A stretch of 23,265 bases of DNA, taken from Prevotella sp. Lineage in GTDB: Bacteria > Bacteroidota > Bacteroidia > Bacteroidales > Bacteroidaceae. The translations under genes and the position numbers were made by a program. The stretch is from NCBI GenBank assembly GCA_017442765.1, contig JAFRZC010000075.1, positions 1 to 23,265 on the forward strand, read 5' to 3'. This document shows, piece after piece, positions 14,582 through 22,326 of this stretch. The number at the start of each line of letters is the position of its first letter. Position 1 is the first letter of the stretch. The notes beneath the pieces are model-generated. The model did no database searches, had not been told where the DNA came from, and saw nothing but the letters and a program-made list of their open reading frames with translations.

Positions 14582-17500
14582 TTATTTAATTTTATTGATT
14601 GTAATATTGATTGTGAAGTCGTCAAATTCTACGGCAGTTCCACCGTTCCCGGCAATGGTGATATCGGTGGCCAGCACCTGCGTCTTTATGTATTCGCCAA
14701 AGGTGTCGATGGCGGCATTCGTCTGATTGTTAGGTTCAACGACAATGCCAATGCGGTCGGTGATGTCAAGGCCGCTTTCTTTCCGCAGGTTCTGAATGCG
14801 GTTGATGAGCTCGCGTGCCATGCCTTCCTTTCGCAGCTCGTCGTTGATCTCCACTTCAAGGGCGATGGTAAGGTTGCCTTCGTTCGACACCAGCCATCCG
14901 GGTATGTCCTCGCTGATAATCTCCACGTCTTCTTTCTCTACGATAACCTCTTGTCCCTCAATCATTAGGGCTATATGTCCTGAATTTTCAAGTGAGGCAA
15001 TCTGCTCTTGGTTGAGGGTGCTCATCTGAGCGGCGATGCCTTTCATGAGCTTTCCGAATTTCTTGCCCATGGTGCGGAAGTTGCACTTCACCTTTTTCAC
15101 GAGTATGCCCTGACCCTCTACGAAGTTCAGTTCTTTCACGTTGACCTCGTTCTTGATGAGTTCTTTTACGGCCTCGATGTGTGCGCGTTGCTCTTCGCTG
15201 ACAGCGGGAATCATGATCTGCTGCAGTGGCTGGCGCACCTTGATGTTTACTTTGCGCCGCAGGGCAAGCGTCATCGAGGTAATCTTCTGCGCCATCTCCA
15301 TGCGGGCTTCGAGTTCCTTGTCGATGAGGATCTCGTCGGCTGTCGGGAAGATGTCGAGATGCACGCTGTCTTTCTCACCTCCGAGGTCTTTATAGAGTTC
15401 GTCGGCATAGAATGGTGCGAACGGCGCGAGCAGTTTCGCTATGGTCATCAGACAGGTATAGAGGGTGTCGTAGGCCGAGCGTTTGTCGTCGCTCATCTCC
15501 GTTCCCCAAAAGCGTTTGCGGTTCAGTCGCACGTACCAGTTCGACAAGTCGTCGTTCACAAACTGGTCGATGAGTCGCCCGGCACGAGTGGGGTCGTAGC
15601 CGTCCATCTCCTCGGTGACGCGCTTTATCAGCGTGTTCAGACAGGAGAGAATCCAGCGGTCGATTTCGGGGTGTTCAGCTTGTGGTGCCGCGGCATTGGT
15701 CGATGGTTCGTAGCCGTCAACATTCGCATAGAGAGCGAAGAACGAGTAGGTGTTGTAGAGCGTGCCGAAGAGTTTGCGGCGCACCTCATCGACACCCTCC
15801 GGGTCGAACTTCAGGTTGTCCCAGGGCTCCGAGTTGGTCATCATGTAGAATCGCACGGCATCGCTGCCGTACTTCTCTATCATTTCGAACGGATTGACTA
15901 CGTTGCCCACGTGCTTCGACATCTTGTTGCCCTTTGAGTCGAGCACAAGACCTGTAGAGATGACGTTCTTGAAGGCCACGCTGTCGAAGACCATTGTGGC
16001 GATGGCGTGGAGTGTGAAGAACCACCCTCGTGTCTGGTCAACGCCCTCGTTGATGAAGTCGGCAGGGAAGGCCAGCCGCTTGTCTATCGCGTCACGGTTC
16101 TCGAAGGGGTAGTGTACTTGTGCGTAAGGCATGGAGCCTGAGTCGAACCACACGTCGATGAGGTCGGCCTCGCGCTTCATGGGCTTGCTTGTTGGGGATA
16201 CCAGCACGATGTTGTCCACGTATGGGCGATGCAGGTCGATGCGGTCGTAGTTGTCCTGGCTCATGTCGCCGGGTACGAATCCCTTTTCTCTTAGCGGGTT
16301 TGCTGTCATCACACCTGCTGCGACGGCTTTCTCAATCTCATTGTAGAGCTCCTCTACTGAGCCGATGCAGATTTCCTCTCCGTCTTCCGAGCGCCAGATG
16401 GGCAGGGGTGTGCCCCAAAAGCGCGACCGCGAGAGGTTCCAGTCGTTGAGGTTCTCAAGCCAGTTGCCGAAGCGACCTGTGCCCGTTGACTCAGGTTGCC
16501 AGTTGATGGTTTTGTTCAGCTCGGCCATGCGCTCTTTCTTGGCCGTGCTCTTGATGAACCATGAGTCGAGCGGATAGTAGAGCACGGGCTTGTCAGTGCG
16601 CCAGCAGTGGGGATAGTTGTGCGTGTGCTTCTCTATTTTGAAGGCCTTGCCCTGTGCTTTCAGGTCCATGCAGATGGAGATGTCGAGAGTCTCGTCCTTG
16701 TCGGTGAGCGTGTCGTCGTAGGCATTCTTCACATATCGGCCGCTGAACTTTGTCCACTCGTCGAGGTTCACGTATTTCTCCACGAAGCCGGTGTCAAGGT
16801 CTTCTACATTAAAGTATTTTCCCTCGAGATCGACGACGGGTCGCTCGTTGCCTTTCTTGTCGATGAGCACGATGGGACAGATGCCTGCCTTCTTGGCCAC
16901 GAAGGCATCGTCGGCTCCGAAGTTCGGGGCGATGTGCACGATGCCCGTACCGTCTTCCGTTGTCACGTAGTCGCCCTCGATGACGCGGAACGCATCGCCC
17001 ATGGGGCGTATCATCGGCATGAGCTGCTCGTATTCCATTCCCACGAGGTCGGTACCCTTGTATCTTTCTACTATTCTCCAGGGAATCACCTTGTCGCCCT
17101 GCTTGTAGGCCTGGAAGTCGGTGTCGCGTCCCTCCTCCTTGAGGTAGGTGCTCAGGCGTGCCTCTGCCATGATGATGGTCACGGGCACTGCCGAGTAGGG
17201 GTTGAAGGTCTCAACGGCCACGTAGTCGATTTTCGGTCCTACGCAGAGTGCCGAGTTGGCGGCCAGTGTCCAGGGTGTGGTCGTCCAGGCGAGGAAATAC
17301 CAGCCGGCCTTTTCTTTTATCTTGAACATGGCCGTGCAGGTGGTGTCCTTCACGTCGCGGTAGCACCCCGGCTGGTTCAGCTCATGGCTTGAGAGTCCGG
17401 TGCCTGCTGCGGGCGAGTAGGGCTGTATGGTGTAGCCTTTGTAGAGTAGCCCCTGGTCGTAGAGCTGCCGTAGCAGCCACCAGAGCGTCTCAATATATTT

Positions 17501-17980
17501 GTTATCGTAGGTGATATAGGGGTGGTCGAGGTCCACGAAGTAGCCCATGCGCTCGGTGAGGTCGCGCCATTCGGCGGTGAACTTCATCACGTTCTCGCGG
17601 CACTTCTGGTTATACTCTTCCGTAGAGATATACTTGTCCGACTCACGGTTGTCGATGTCGGCCTTGGTGATGCCCAGCTCTTTCTCCACGCCAAGTTCTA
17701 CGGGCAGTCCGTGTGTGTCCCATCCCGCCTTGCGATGCACCTGATAGCCACGCATGGTCTTGTAACGGTTGAAGGTGTCCTTGATGCTGCGGGCGAGCAC
17801 ATGGTGAATGCCCGGGTGGCCGTTGGCCGAGGGAGGACCCTCGAAGAACACAAACTGGGGCTGTCCCTCGCGCTCGTTAACACTCCGATGGAAGATGTCG
17901 AGCTGCTCCCATCGTGCCAATATCCTGTTGTTCGTCGCGGTCAGGTCAAGACCGCTGTGCTCTGCAAATCGCTTCGCCAT
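14582..17980 (-). CDS. ileS: Isoleucyl-tRNA synthetase with altered HIGH motif
   Basis: 1132 residues, full length for a bacterial or eukaryotic-type IleRS2. Class I core: FFEGPPSANGHPGIHHVLAR (45-64), where the canonical HxGH is replaced by G57-I-H-H60; the inserted editing domain (about 200-400) with the Thr-rich WTTTPWTLAANSALCVG; WFDSGSMPYAQVHYPFE; and KMSKH (686-690) in place of KMSKS. The C-terminal anticodon-binding and extension domains follow. It charges tRNA-Ile in the cytoplasm and edits valine. The KMSKH loop and overall architecture place it in the IleRS2 class, which is naturally less sensitive to mupirocin. First gene of a seven-gene minus-strand operon, with a clear promoter 51 bp upstream. 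Confidence 0.96.
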   Translation of the reverse strand: MAKRFAEHSGLDLTATNNRILARWEQLDIFHRSVNEREGQPQFVFFEGPPSANGHPGIHHVLARSIKDTFNRYKTMRGYQVHRKAGWDTHGLPVELGVEKELGITKADIDNRESDKYISTEEYNQKCRENVMKFTAEWRDLTERMGYFVDLDHPYITYDNKYIETLWWLLRQLYDQGLLYKGYTIQPYSPAAGTGLSSHELNQPGCYRDVKDTTCTAMFKIKEKAGWYFLAWTTTPWTLAANSALCVGPKIDYVAVETFNPYSAVPVTIIMAEARLSTYLKEEGRDTDFQAYKQGDKVIPWRIVERYKGTDLVGMEYEQLMPMIRPMGDAFRVIEGDYVTTEDGTGIVHIAPNFGADDAFVAKKAGICPIVLIDKKGNERPVVDLEGKYFNVEDLDTGFVEKYVNLDEWTKFSGRYVKNAYDDTLTDKDETLDISICMDLKAQGKAFKIEKHTHNYPHCWRTDKPVLYYPLDSWFIKSTAKKERMAELNKTINWQPESTGTGRFGNWLENLNDWNLSRSRFWGTPLPIWRSEDGEEICIGSVEELYNEIEKAVAAGVMTANPLREKGFVPGDMSQDNYDRIDLHRPYVDNIVLVSPTSKPMKREADLIDVWFDSGSMPYAQVHYPFENRDAIDKRLAFPADFINEGVDQTRGWFFTLHAIATMVFDSVAFKNVISTGLVLDSKGNKMSKHVGNVVNPFEMIEKYGSDAVRFYMMTNSEPWDNLKFDPEGVDEVRRKLFGTLYNTYSFFALYANVDGYEPSTNAAAPQAEHPEIDRWILSCLNTLIKRVTEEMDGYDPTRAGRLIDQFVNDDLSNWYVRLNRKRFWGTEMSDDKRSAYDTLYTCLMTIAKLLAPFAPFYADELYKDLGGEKDSVHLDIFPTADEILIDKELEARMEMAQKITSMTLALRRKVNIKVRQPLQQIMIPAVSEEQRAHIEAVKELIKNEVNVKELNFVEGQGILVKKVKCNFRTMGKKFGKLMKGIAAQMSTLNQEQIASLENSGHIALMIEGQEVIVEKEDVEIISEDIPGWLVSNEGNLTIALEVEINDELRKEGMARELINRIQNLRKESGLDITDRIGIVVEPNNQTNAAIDTFGEYIKTQVLATDITIAGNGGTAVEFDDFTINITINKIK

Positions 17981-18030
17981 TATCTTGCTGTTTTTACCTT
18001 ATTATATTTATATGTTCTCTTTTCGGGTTG

Positions 18031-18062
18031 CAAAGGTACATAAAAGCGAGCGAAAAAGCAAA
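18031..18062 (-). promoter_or_regulatory. ileS operon promoter (Bacteroidota type)
   Basis: Minus strand TTTG (18062-18059), 20 nt, TACCTTTG (18038-18031). The leader would be about 45 nt. It is the only strong promoter seen for the seven genes that follow. Confidence 0.78.
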
Positions 18063-18098
18063 TTTTATTTGCAATTTTCCGACCCGGGAGTATCTCCG

Positions 18099-18458
18099 GC
18101 ACAGTCAAAGGTGGGAGAACTTTACATATATTAACAATCGTCCGATTTCTTTTAACACCATTTCTGCCGATTTTGCGACGAAAAAATCTGAGGTCGCAAT
18201 TTTTTCAATTATGAGCGACTTTCGGCAAGTCGCTGACACTCAAACCTATAAGTCCATATAGACCCTATAAGACTTGTAAGACTACTGCGAAACATATATC
18301 TCTCAGCTCCGAAACATATATGTTTCGGGTTGCAAAAGACCGTCTTTCGGGTTGCGAAAGACCGTGTTTTGGGAGGTGATACATATATGTTTCGGAGTGA
18401 AGGGGGAGTCAAAGGGAGGTGAAAGGGGAGTGAAAATGTGGGAAAATGGCGTTTTCGC
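18099..18458 (-). repeat. Palindrome-rich intergenic element, copy B
   Basis: About 360 bp homologous along its length to 2724-3090. Contents by plus coordinate: TTTACA...TTAACA edge (18122-18136); hairpin GCGAC/GTCGC; 8-bp hairpin AGCGACTT (18214-18221) / AAGTCGCT (18227-18234); four degenerate CTATAAGAC-type units (18245-18282); a 20-bp perfect palindrome CCGAAACATATATGTTTCGG (18309-18328); a 22-nt tandem pair GGGTTGC(A/G)AAAGACCGT (18327-18348 and 18349-18370); a second ACATATATGTTTCGG (18381-18395); a G-rich tract; GGAAAATG and the hairpin GCG-TTTT-CGC. No ORF. It lies between the Cbp1-like gene terminator and the ileS promoter. Confidence 0.75.
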
Positions 18459-18469
18459 ACGCTAGAATT

Positions 18470-18512
18470 GAAAAAAATCCGGACAGAAATTGTTAAAAAT
18501 TTCCATCCGGAT
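18470..18512 (-). terminator. Intrinsic terminator of the rsmI - Cbp1-like operon
   Basis: Outer 7-bp stem ATCCGGA (18477-18483) / TCCGGAT (18506-18512), a 2x2 internal loop, inner 6-bp stem GAAATT/AATTTC and a 6-nt loop. On the minus strand it is followed by an uninterrupted run of seven or so U residues (18476-18470). It lies 111 bp after the Cbp1-like stop. Confidence 0.85.
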
Positions 18513-18622
18513 TTAAGACTTGTTCACAGTTTTCTGAAAGGCATATCAAGGAATGTCTTTATGCCATTGTTTTCCCCGCAGGCGGCGAAGGTTGTTTCCG
18601 TCGCTGTTGGGTTGCGCAGTGC

Positions 18623-19495
18623 TTATTTCACGAGGACGACGAGGTATTTGCTCGTTGACCAGAAGAGTTGCGGGTTGGTGATGCGGAGCACGTACTGGCG
18701 GTTGGCATCGGGCTGTAGCGTGTAGCTGGAGGCGGAGTGCTGGGTGAGTATCTTCGCCGACTTCGAGTAGAGCTTGATCTCCTTGTCGGTGCGGATGTCG
18801 ATCTTGGTGAAGTAGCTCTTGTTGAAATTCGACTGCAGCACGCGGTTCCCGTCGAGGATGTGTTGTTCCTTGAGCTCTTTCTTCGTTCCGAAGACATACC
18901 ATGCCGTGTTGAGTTGCTTGTCCTGTGCGTTGATGGTCTCGGTCTTCTGCGAGCTTTCGGTCTGCAGGTTCGAGACGTTGGTGTTGAGGTCGGTGATGGT
19001 CTTGTCGAGCTCGGCGATGTGGATGTCCTTGGCCTCGAGCTGGGCACGGAGGTTTTGCAGCTCCTTGTCTTTCTCGGCCAGTTGCTGTGTAAAGTTGGCG
19101 ATGGTGTTTTCGAGTGTCTGCTTAATCTGATCGCCTTTGAAGGTGCTCTCGCGCAATTGCTGCTGCAGCTTGTTGATGAGCTCTTTGTTGCGCTTCATGG
19201 TGGTGGTGATGAACTGGATGTTCTCCATGAGCTGCTGCTTCTTGTCGGCGTTCTCGCCGCTTTCGGCCAGTGTGACGCGGTTCTCGGCTTCGTTGATCTC
19301 GCGGAAACCGTCTTGTATCTGGTTGAGGGTTTCCATCATGTCGTTGACTTCGTTATCCTTCTGGGCAATGATACGCTGCAGCGAGTCGTTTGCCCTGAGC
19401 GCCTGATTGTCGGCCTGTGGTGTGCGGCGCTCTTCTTTACAACCTGTGACGGCCAAGGTCAGGAGGCCGACAAAAATAATCAATAGTTTTTTCAT
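18623..19495 (-). CDS. Cbp1-like coiled-coil lipoprotein (collagen-binding adhesin family)
   Basis: 290 residues. Lipoprotein signal peptide with lipobox VTGC (Cys19). Residues ~30-190 are a long coiled coil rich in Gln, Lys, Glu and Leu (QRIIAQKDNEVNDMMETLNQ ... ELQNLRAQLEAKDIHIAELD). The C-terminal domain begins NTAWYVFGTKKELKEQHIL and includes YFTKIDIRTDKEIKLYSKSA and a closing FWSTSKYLVVLVK. This layout agrees with my memory of the Cbp1 collagen-binding glycoprotein family of Bacteroides fragilis; adhesion to collagen here is inferred from family only. A D-S-L triplet at about residue 37 fits the Bacteroidales O-glycosylation motif D(S/T)(A/I/L/V/M/T). Starts 3 bp after the rsmI stop. Confidence 0.75.
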   Translation of the reverse strand: MKKLLIIFVGLLTLAVTGCKEERRTPQADNQALRANDSLQRIIAQKDNEVNDMMETLNQIQDGFREINEAENRVTLAESGENADKKQQLMENIQFITTTMKRNKELINKLQQQLRESTFKGDQIKQTLENTIANFTQQLAEKDKELQNLRAQLEAKDIHIAELDKTITDLNTNVSNLQTESSQKTETINAQDKQLNTAWYVFGTKKELKEQHILDGNRVLQSNFNKSYFTKIDIRTDKEIKLYSKSAKILTQHSASSYTLQPDANRQYVLRITNPQLFWSTSKYLVVLVK

Positions 19496-19498
19496 TTT

Positions 19499-20197
19499 TT
19501 ACAGTTTTACTTTTTTAGTTTTTTGTTTTACGCTGCCCGCTACGACGACGACAATTTCGCCGCGTGGCGGGATAGTCTGGAAGTGTGTGGCAAGCTCGTC
19601 GAGCGTGCCTCGCAGGGTTTCCTCGTGGAGCTTTGAGATTTCGCGGCTGACGCTTGCCCGACGGTCGCCGCCAAGCACGTCGGCCAGTTGCTGTAGTGTC
19701 TTGAGCAGCCTGTGCGGCGACTCGTAGAATACCATCGTGCGCGTCTCTTCGCGCAGCGAGTCAAGATGGGTCTGCCTGCCTTTTTTCTGTGGCAGAAAAC
19801 CCTCGAAGCAGAAGCGGTCGCATGGCAGGCCGGAATTGACCAAGGCTGGTATGCAGGCCGTAGGGCCGGGGAGGGTCTGCACGGTTATCCCGTTTCGTGC
19901 AGCCTCGCGGGCCAGAAGGAAGCCGGGGTCGCTGATGCCTGGCGTGCCCGCATCGCTGATGAGTGCAATGGTCTGCCCGCCTTTCAGTCGTTCCACGATG
20001 GCGGCAGCCATTCCGTGTTCGTTGAATTTATGGTGCGACATCATGCGTCCCCCTATGCCGTGATGCTTCAAAAGAATACCACTTGTACGAGTGTCCTCGG
20101 CCAGAATGAGGTCGGCTTCGCGCAACGTGCGGATGGCACGCAGTGTCATGTCTTCCATATTGCCCACTGGAGTGGGTACGATATACAGAGTGCCCAT
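19499..20197 (-). CDS. rsmI: 16S rRNA (cytidine1402-2'-O)-methyltransferase RsmI
   Basis: 232 residues from ATG at 20197; the in-frame TTG at 20209 lies inside the -7 promoter element and cannot be the start. SAM-binding tetrapyrrole-methylase fold: GTLYIVPTPVGNMEDMTLRA (2-21), LAEDTRTS, ALISDAGTPGISDPGFLLAR and the GPTACIPALVNSGLPCDRFC region, then FYESPHRLLKTL and REISKLHEETLRGTL. It 2'-O-methylates C1402 of 16S rRNA in the decoding centre. It is somewhat shorter than the ~280 residues of the E. coli enzyme, lacking its C-terminal extension, which is common. First gene of a two-gene operon with the Cbp1-like lipoprotein. Confidence 0.96.
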   Translation of the reverse strand: MGTLYIVPTPVGNMEDMTLRAIRTLREADLILAEDTRTSGILLKHHGIGGRMMSHHKFNEHGMAAAIVERLKGGQTIALISDAGTPGISDPGFLLAREAARNGITVQTLPGPTACIPALVNSGLPCDRFCFEGFLPQKKGRQTHLDSLREETRTMVFYESPHRLLKTLQQLADVLGGDRRASVSREISKLHEETLRGTLDELATHFQTIPPRGEIVVVVAGSVKQKTKKVKL

Positions 20198-20206
20198 AAT
20201 CGGGGG

Positions 20207-20233
20207 CAAATATAACTATTTATTCCACACGGA
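20207..20233 (-). promoter_or_regulatory. rsmI promoter, almost leaderless
   Basis: Minus strand TATATTTG (20214-20207), with TTTG 19 nt upstream at about 20237-20234. Only 9 nt (CCCCCGATT) separate the -7 element from the rsmI ATG, so the mRNA leader would be a handful of bases. Confidence 0.65.
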
Positions 20234-20252
20234 CAAAAAATATCATGAATAA

Positions 20253-20284
20253 TTTGCAATTTTTAAAACGTATTTGTAATTTTG
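20253..20284 (+). promoter_or_regulatory. tdk promoter (Bacteroidota type)
   Basis: TTTG (20253-20256), 20 nt, TAATTTTG (20277-20284), a perfect match. The leader is about 48 nt and contains two TGACAGAA copies. It is divergent from, and overlaps the upstream side of, the rsmI promoter region. Confidence 0.75.
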
Positions 20285-20337
20285 CAACAAAATGACAGAA
20301 CCCTGTTTTGACAGAATGACATAAGGACATATATATT

Positions 20338-20934
20338 ATGATGACGAATACATTTGCAGGGGAACCGCAGCGCCCCGGACGAATAGAGGTGGTGTGCGGC
20401 TCGATGTTCTCGGGCAAGACCGAGGAACTCATCCGGCGGATGAAACGGGCGAAGTTTGCCCGCCAGCGTGTGGAGATTTTCAAGCCGTCGATCGACGTGC
20501 GCTACTCGGAGGCTGACGTGGTGAGCCATGACCAGAATGCCATTCAGTCAACCCCCATCGACTCGTCGGCAGCCATCCTGTTGCTGTCGTCGGAGATTGA
20601 CGTGGTGGGTATTGACGAGGCTCAGTTTCTCGATGATGGACTGGTTGACGTGTGCAATGAGTTGGCTAATCGGGGCGTGCGGGTCATCGTTGCCGGTCTC
20701 GATATGGACTTCCGGGGTGTGCCCTTCGGTCCCATGCCTGCCTTGTGCGCCATTGCCGACGACGTGACGAAGGTGCATGCCATCTGCGTGAAATGCGGAA
20801 ATCTGGCCTATCTGAGCCACCGGCTTGTGGATAACGAGAAGCGCGTGCTGCTGGGCGAGACACAAGAGTATGAGCCGCTATGCCGCGAATGCTATCAAAA
20901 AGCCATGAACGAAAATAACGATAACAAGGAATGA
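20338..20934 (+). CDS. tdk: Thymidine kinase (type II)
   Basis: 198 residues (start at either of two consecutive ATGs). P-loop GSMFSGKT (21-28), Walker B and catalytic base in GIDEAQF (Glu94), the lasso-domain zinc ligands Cys150/Cys153 (CVKC) and Cys182/Cys185 (CREC), and AGLDMDFRG (119-127). It phosphorylates thymidine to dTMP in the salvage pathway, as a tetramer in the cytoplasm. Length and motifs are typical for the type II (human TK1-like) family. Own promoter upstream; the stop overlaps the next start by 4 bp (ATGA), so it is translationally coupled to the AI-2E family gene. Confidence 0.96.
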   Translation: MMTNTFAGEPQRPGRIEVVCGSMFSGKTEELIRRMKRAKFARQRVEIFKPSIDVRYSEADVVSHDQNAIQSTPIDSSAAILLLSSEIDVVGIDEAQFLDDGLVDVCNELANRGVRVIVAGLDMDFRGVPFGPMPALCAIADDVTKVHAICVKCGNLAYLSHRLVDNEKRVLLGETQEYEPLCRECYQKAMNENNDNKE

Positions 20935-22040
20935 AATCAGAAATCACTTTTGACAAGTTCATCCGTTGGGCACTCATCGTGCTCGGTGTAGTTGCCGCGT
21001 TGCTCATCATGAAATACCTGAGCGGTGTGCTGCTGCCGTTCTTCATCGCATGGTTCTTCGCCTACTTGCTCTATCCCGTCGTGAAATTTGTGGAAAACAA
21101 GTTGCACGTGCGCATACGTGCCCTGTCCATCATCATCACCATGCTGTTCGTCATAGCCGTCATAGCACTTGCCGTCTATTTCATCATTCCCCCGATGATA
21201 GAGCAGATCGGTAAACTCGGCGGATTTCTCGACAAGTTTGTCGATCAGAACACCAGCTCCAACAACTTCGTGGCCTATGTGAAAGACCTTATACAGGATA
21301 ATCGCACCGAGATAGAGCGGTTCCTCAAGAGCAAAGACTTCAGCGATGCCCTGAAGACAGCCATGCCCAAACTGTTTACCTTCCTCGGACAGACGGCCAG
21401 CGTGGTAATCAGTATCATTGCCTCGTGTATCACCTTATTATATATGTTCTTCATCCTGCTCGACTATGAGTACCTCACCGAGAACTGGATTCGCATCTTC
21501 CCCGTCAAGATTCGTCCGTTCTGGAGCGAGCTGATGAGCGATGTGGAGCGCGCACTCAACAACTACATTCGCGGACAGGGTTTGGTTGCCCTGTGCATGG
21601 GCATCATGTTCTGTATCGGCTTTACCATCATGGACTTTCCGATGGCTATCGGCCTGGGCATACTCATCGGATTGATGGATCTGGTGCCCTATCTGCATAC
21701 CTTTGCCCTCATTCCCACCGCGTTCCTTGCGCTGCTCAAGGCAGCCGACACGGGGCAGAACTTTTGGGTCATCTTCGGACTGGCAGTCGGATTGTTCATC
21801 GTCGTGCAGATTATCACCGACATGGTCGTCACACCGAAAATCATGGGCAAGGCCATGGGGCTCAACCCCGCCATCCTGCTGCTCTCGCTCTCTGTATGGG
21901 GCGCATTGCTCGGTTTTATCGGCCTTATCATTGCCCTTCCGCTGACCACACTCATCATCGCCTACTGGCAACGCTATGTGACCAAGGAGCCCGAAAATGT
22001 AAAAGAAATTCCTGTCCAGGAAGAAAAAAACGGAGAATAA
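20931..22040 (+). CDS. AI-2E family transporter (PerM-like)
   Basis: 369 residues, with about eight membrane segments: paired N-terminal helices (14-50), 60-84, a soluble periplasmic-side helix region (85-150), 155-178, then a cluster from ~207 to 345. Family signatures include [22 protein letters not shown] and [20 protein letters not shown]. Members export or exchange diverse substrates (AI-2 for TqsA, Na+/H+ exchange for others); the substrate cannot be told from sequence. The charged C-terminal tail ends EKNGE. Overlaps tdk by 4 bp. Confidence 0.9.
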   Translation: MKSEITFDKFIRWALIVLGVVAALLIMKYLSGVLLPFFIAWFFAYLLYPVVKFVENKLHVRIRALSIIITMLFVIAVIALAVYFIIPPMIEQIGKLGGFLDKFVDQNTSSNNFVAYVKDLIQDNRTEIERFLKSKDFSDALKTAMPKLFTFLGQTASVVISIIASCITLLYMFFILLDYEYLTENWIRIFPVKIRPFWSELMSDVERALNNYIRGQGLVALCMGIMFCIGFTIMDFPMAIGLGILIGLMDLVPYLHTFALIPTAFLALLKAADTGQNFWVIFGLAVGLFIVVQIITDMVVTPKIMGKAMGLNPAILLLSLSVWGALLGFIGLIIALPLTTLIIAYWQRYVTKEPENVKEIPVQEEKNGE

Positions 22041-22041
22041 T

Positions 22042-22072
22042 TTTGGCGTTTCAAAAAAACATAGTACCTTTG
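22042..22072 (+). promoter_or_regulatory. tRNA-Lys promoter (Bacteroidota type)
   Basis: TTTG (22042-22045), 19 nt, TACCTTTG (22065-22072), starting two bases after the AI-2E gene stop. The precursor leader to the tRNA is about 90 nt. Confidence 0.75.
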
Positions 22073-22169
22073 CAGCCGATTTAAATAAAACGGGCTTCGT
22101 CTCAGCAATCCAAACAAGCTTAATTGCTTTCGACTTGCACTGTTTTTTTTAAGAAATCACGATAATGGA

Positions 22170-22242
22170 GACTCGTTAGCTCAGTTGGTAGAGCACAACA
22201 CTTTTAATGTTGGGGTCTTGGGTTCGAGCCCCAAACGGGTCA
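22170..22242 (+). tRNA. tRNA-Lys (anticodon TTT)
   Basis: Full cloverleaf of 73 nt. Acceptor stem GACTCGT (22170-22176) pairs with ACGGGTC (22235-22241), one G-T pair; D-arm GCTC...GAGC; anticodon stem CAACA/TGTTG around loop CTTTTAA with anticodon TTT at 22203-22205; 5-nt variable loop; T-arm TTGGG-TTCGAGC-CCCAA. Discriminator A at 22242. CCA is not encoded. It is a single-tRNA transcription unit between its own promoter and terminator. Confidence 0.97.
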
Positions 22243-22255
22243 CATCACAGGCAAT

Positions 22256-22292
22256 CAAAAACGAGAGTTCACAAGGGACTCTCGTTTTTTTT
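22256..22292 (+). terminator. Intrinsic terminator after tRNA-Lys, probably bidirectional
   Basis: 8-bp stem ACGAGAGT (22261-22268) / ACTCTCGT (22278-22285), extendable by flanking A-T pairs, followed by eight T residues on the plus strand. The A-run on the left gives a U-run for minus-strand transcripts, so it can also stop the sialate esterase gene coming from the right. Confidence 0.88.
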
Positions 22293-22326
22293 CGTTAATA
22301 TAGGGTTGGCGATGCATCTTCTCTGG

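Noticed and set aside
15008..17392. Two long plus-strand open frames (309 and 261 codons) opposite ileS
   Set aside because: Antisense shadows of a complete IleRS; long shadows are expected at this GC content.
18245..18458. Repeated short units taken for a CRISPR array
   Set aside because: Units differ in sequence and length, there are no equal-length spacers and no cas genes nearby.
18737..19486. 249-codon plus-strand frame, Leu/Val-rich, opposite the Cbp1-like gene
   Set aside because: The hydrophobicity is the mirror of Lys/Gln/Glu-rich coiled-coil codons read backwards, not a membrane protein.
20198..20209. TTG start for rsmI adding four residues
   Set aside because: It overlaps the -7 promoter element; the ATG at 20197 gives the standard RsmI N-terminus.
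22073..22169. Attenuator or second tRNA in the tRNA-Lys leader (hairpin AGCAAT/ATTGCT and a T8 run)
   Set aside because: The stem is 6 bp and is separated from the T-run by 16 nt, and no second cloverleaf can be drawn.
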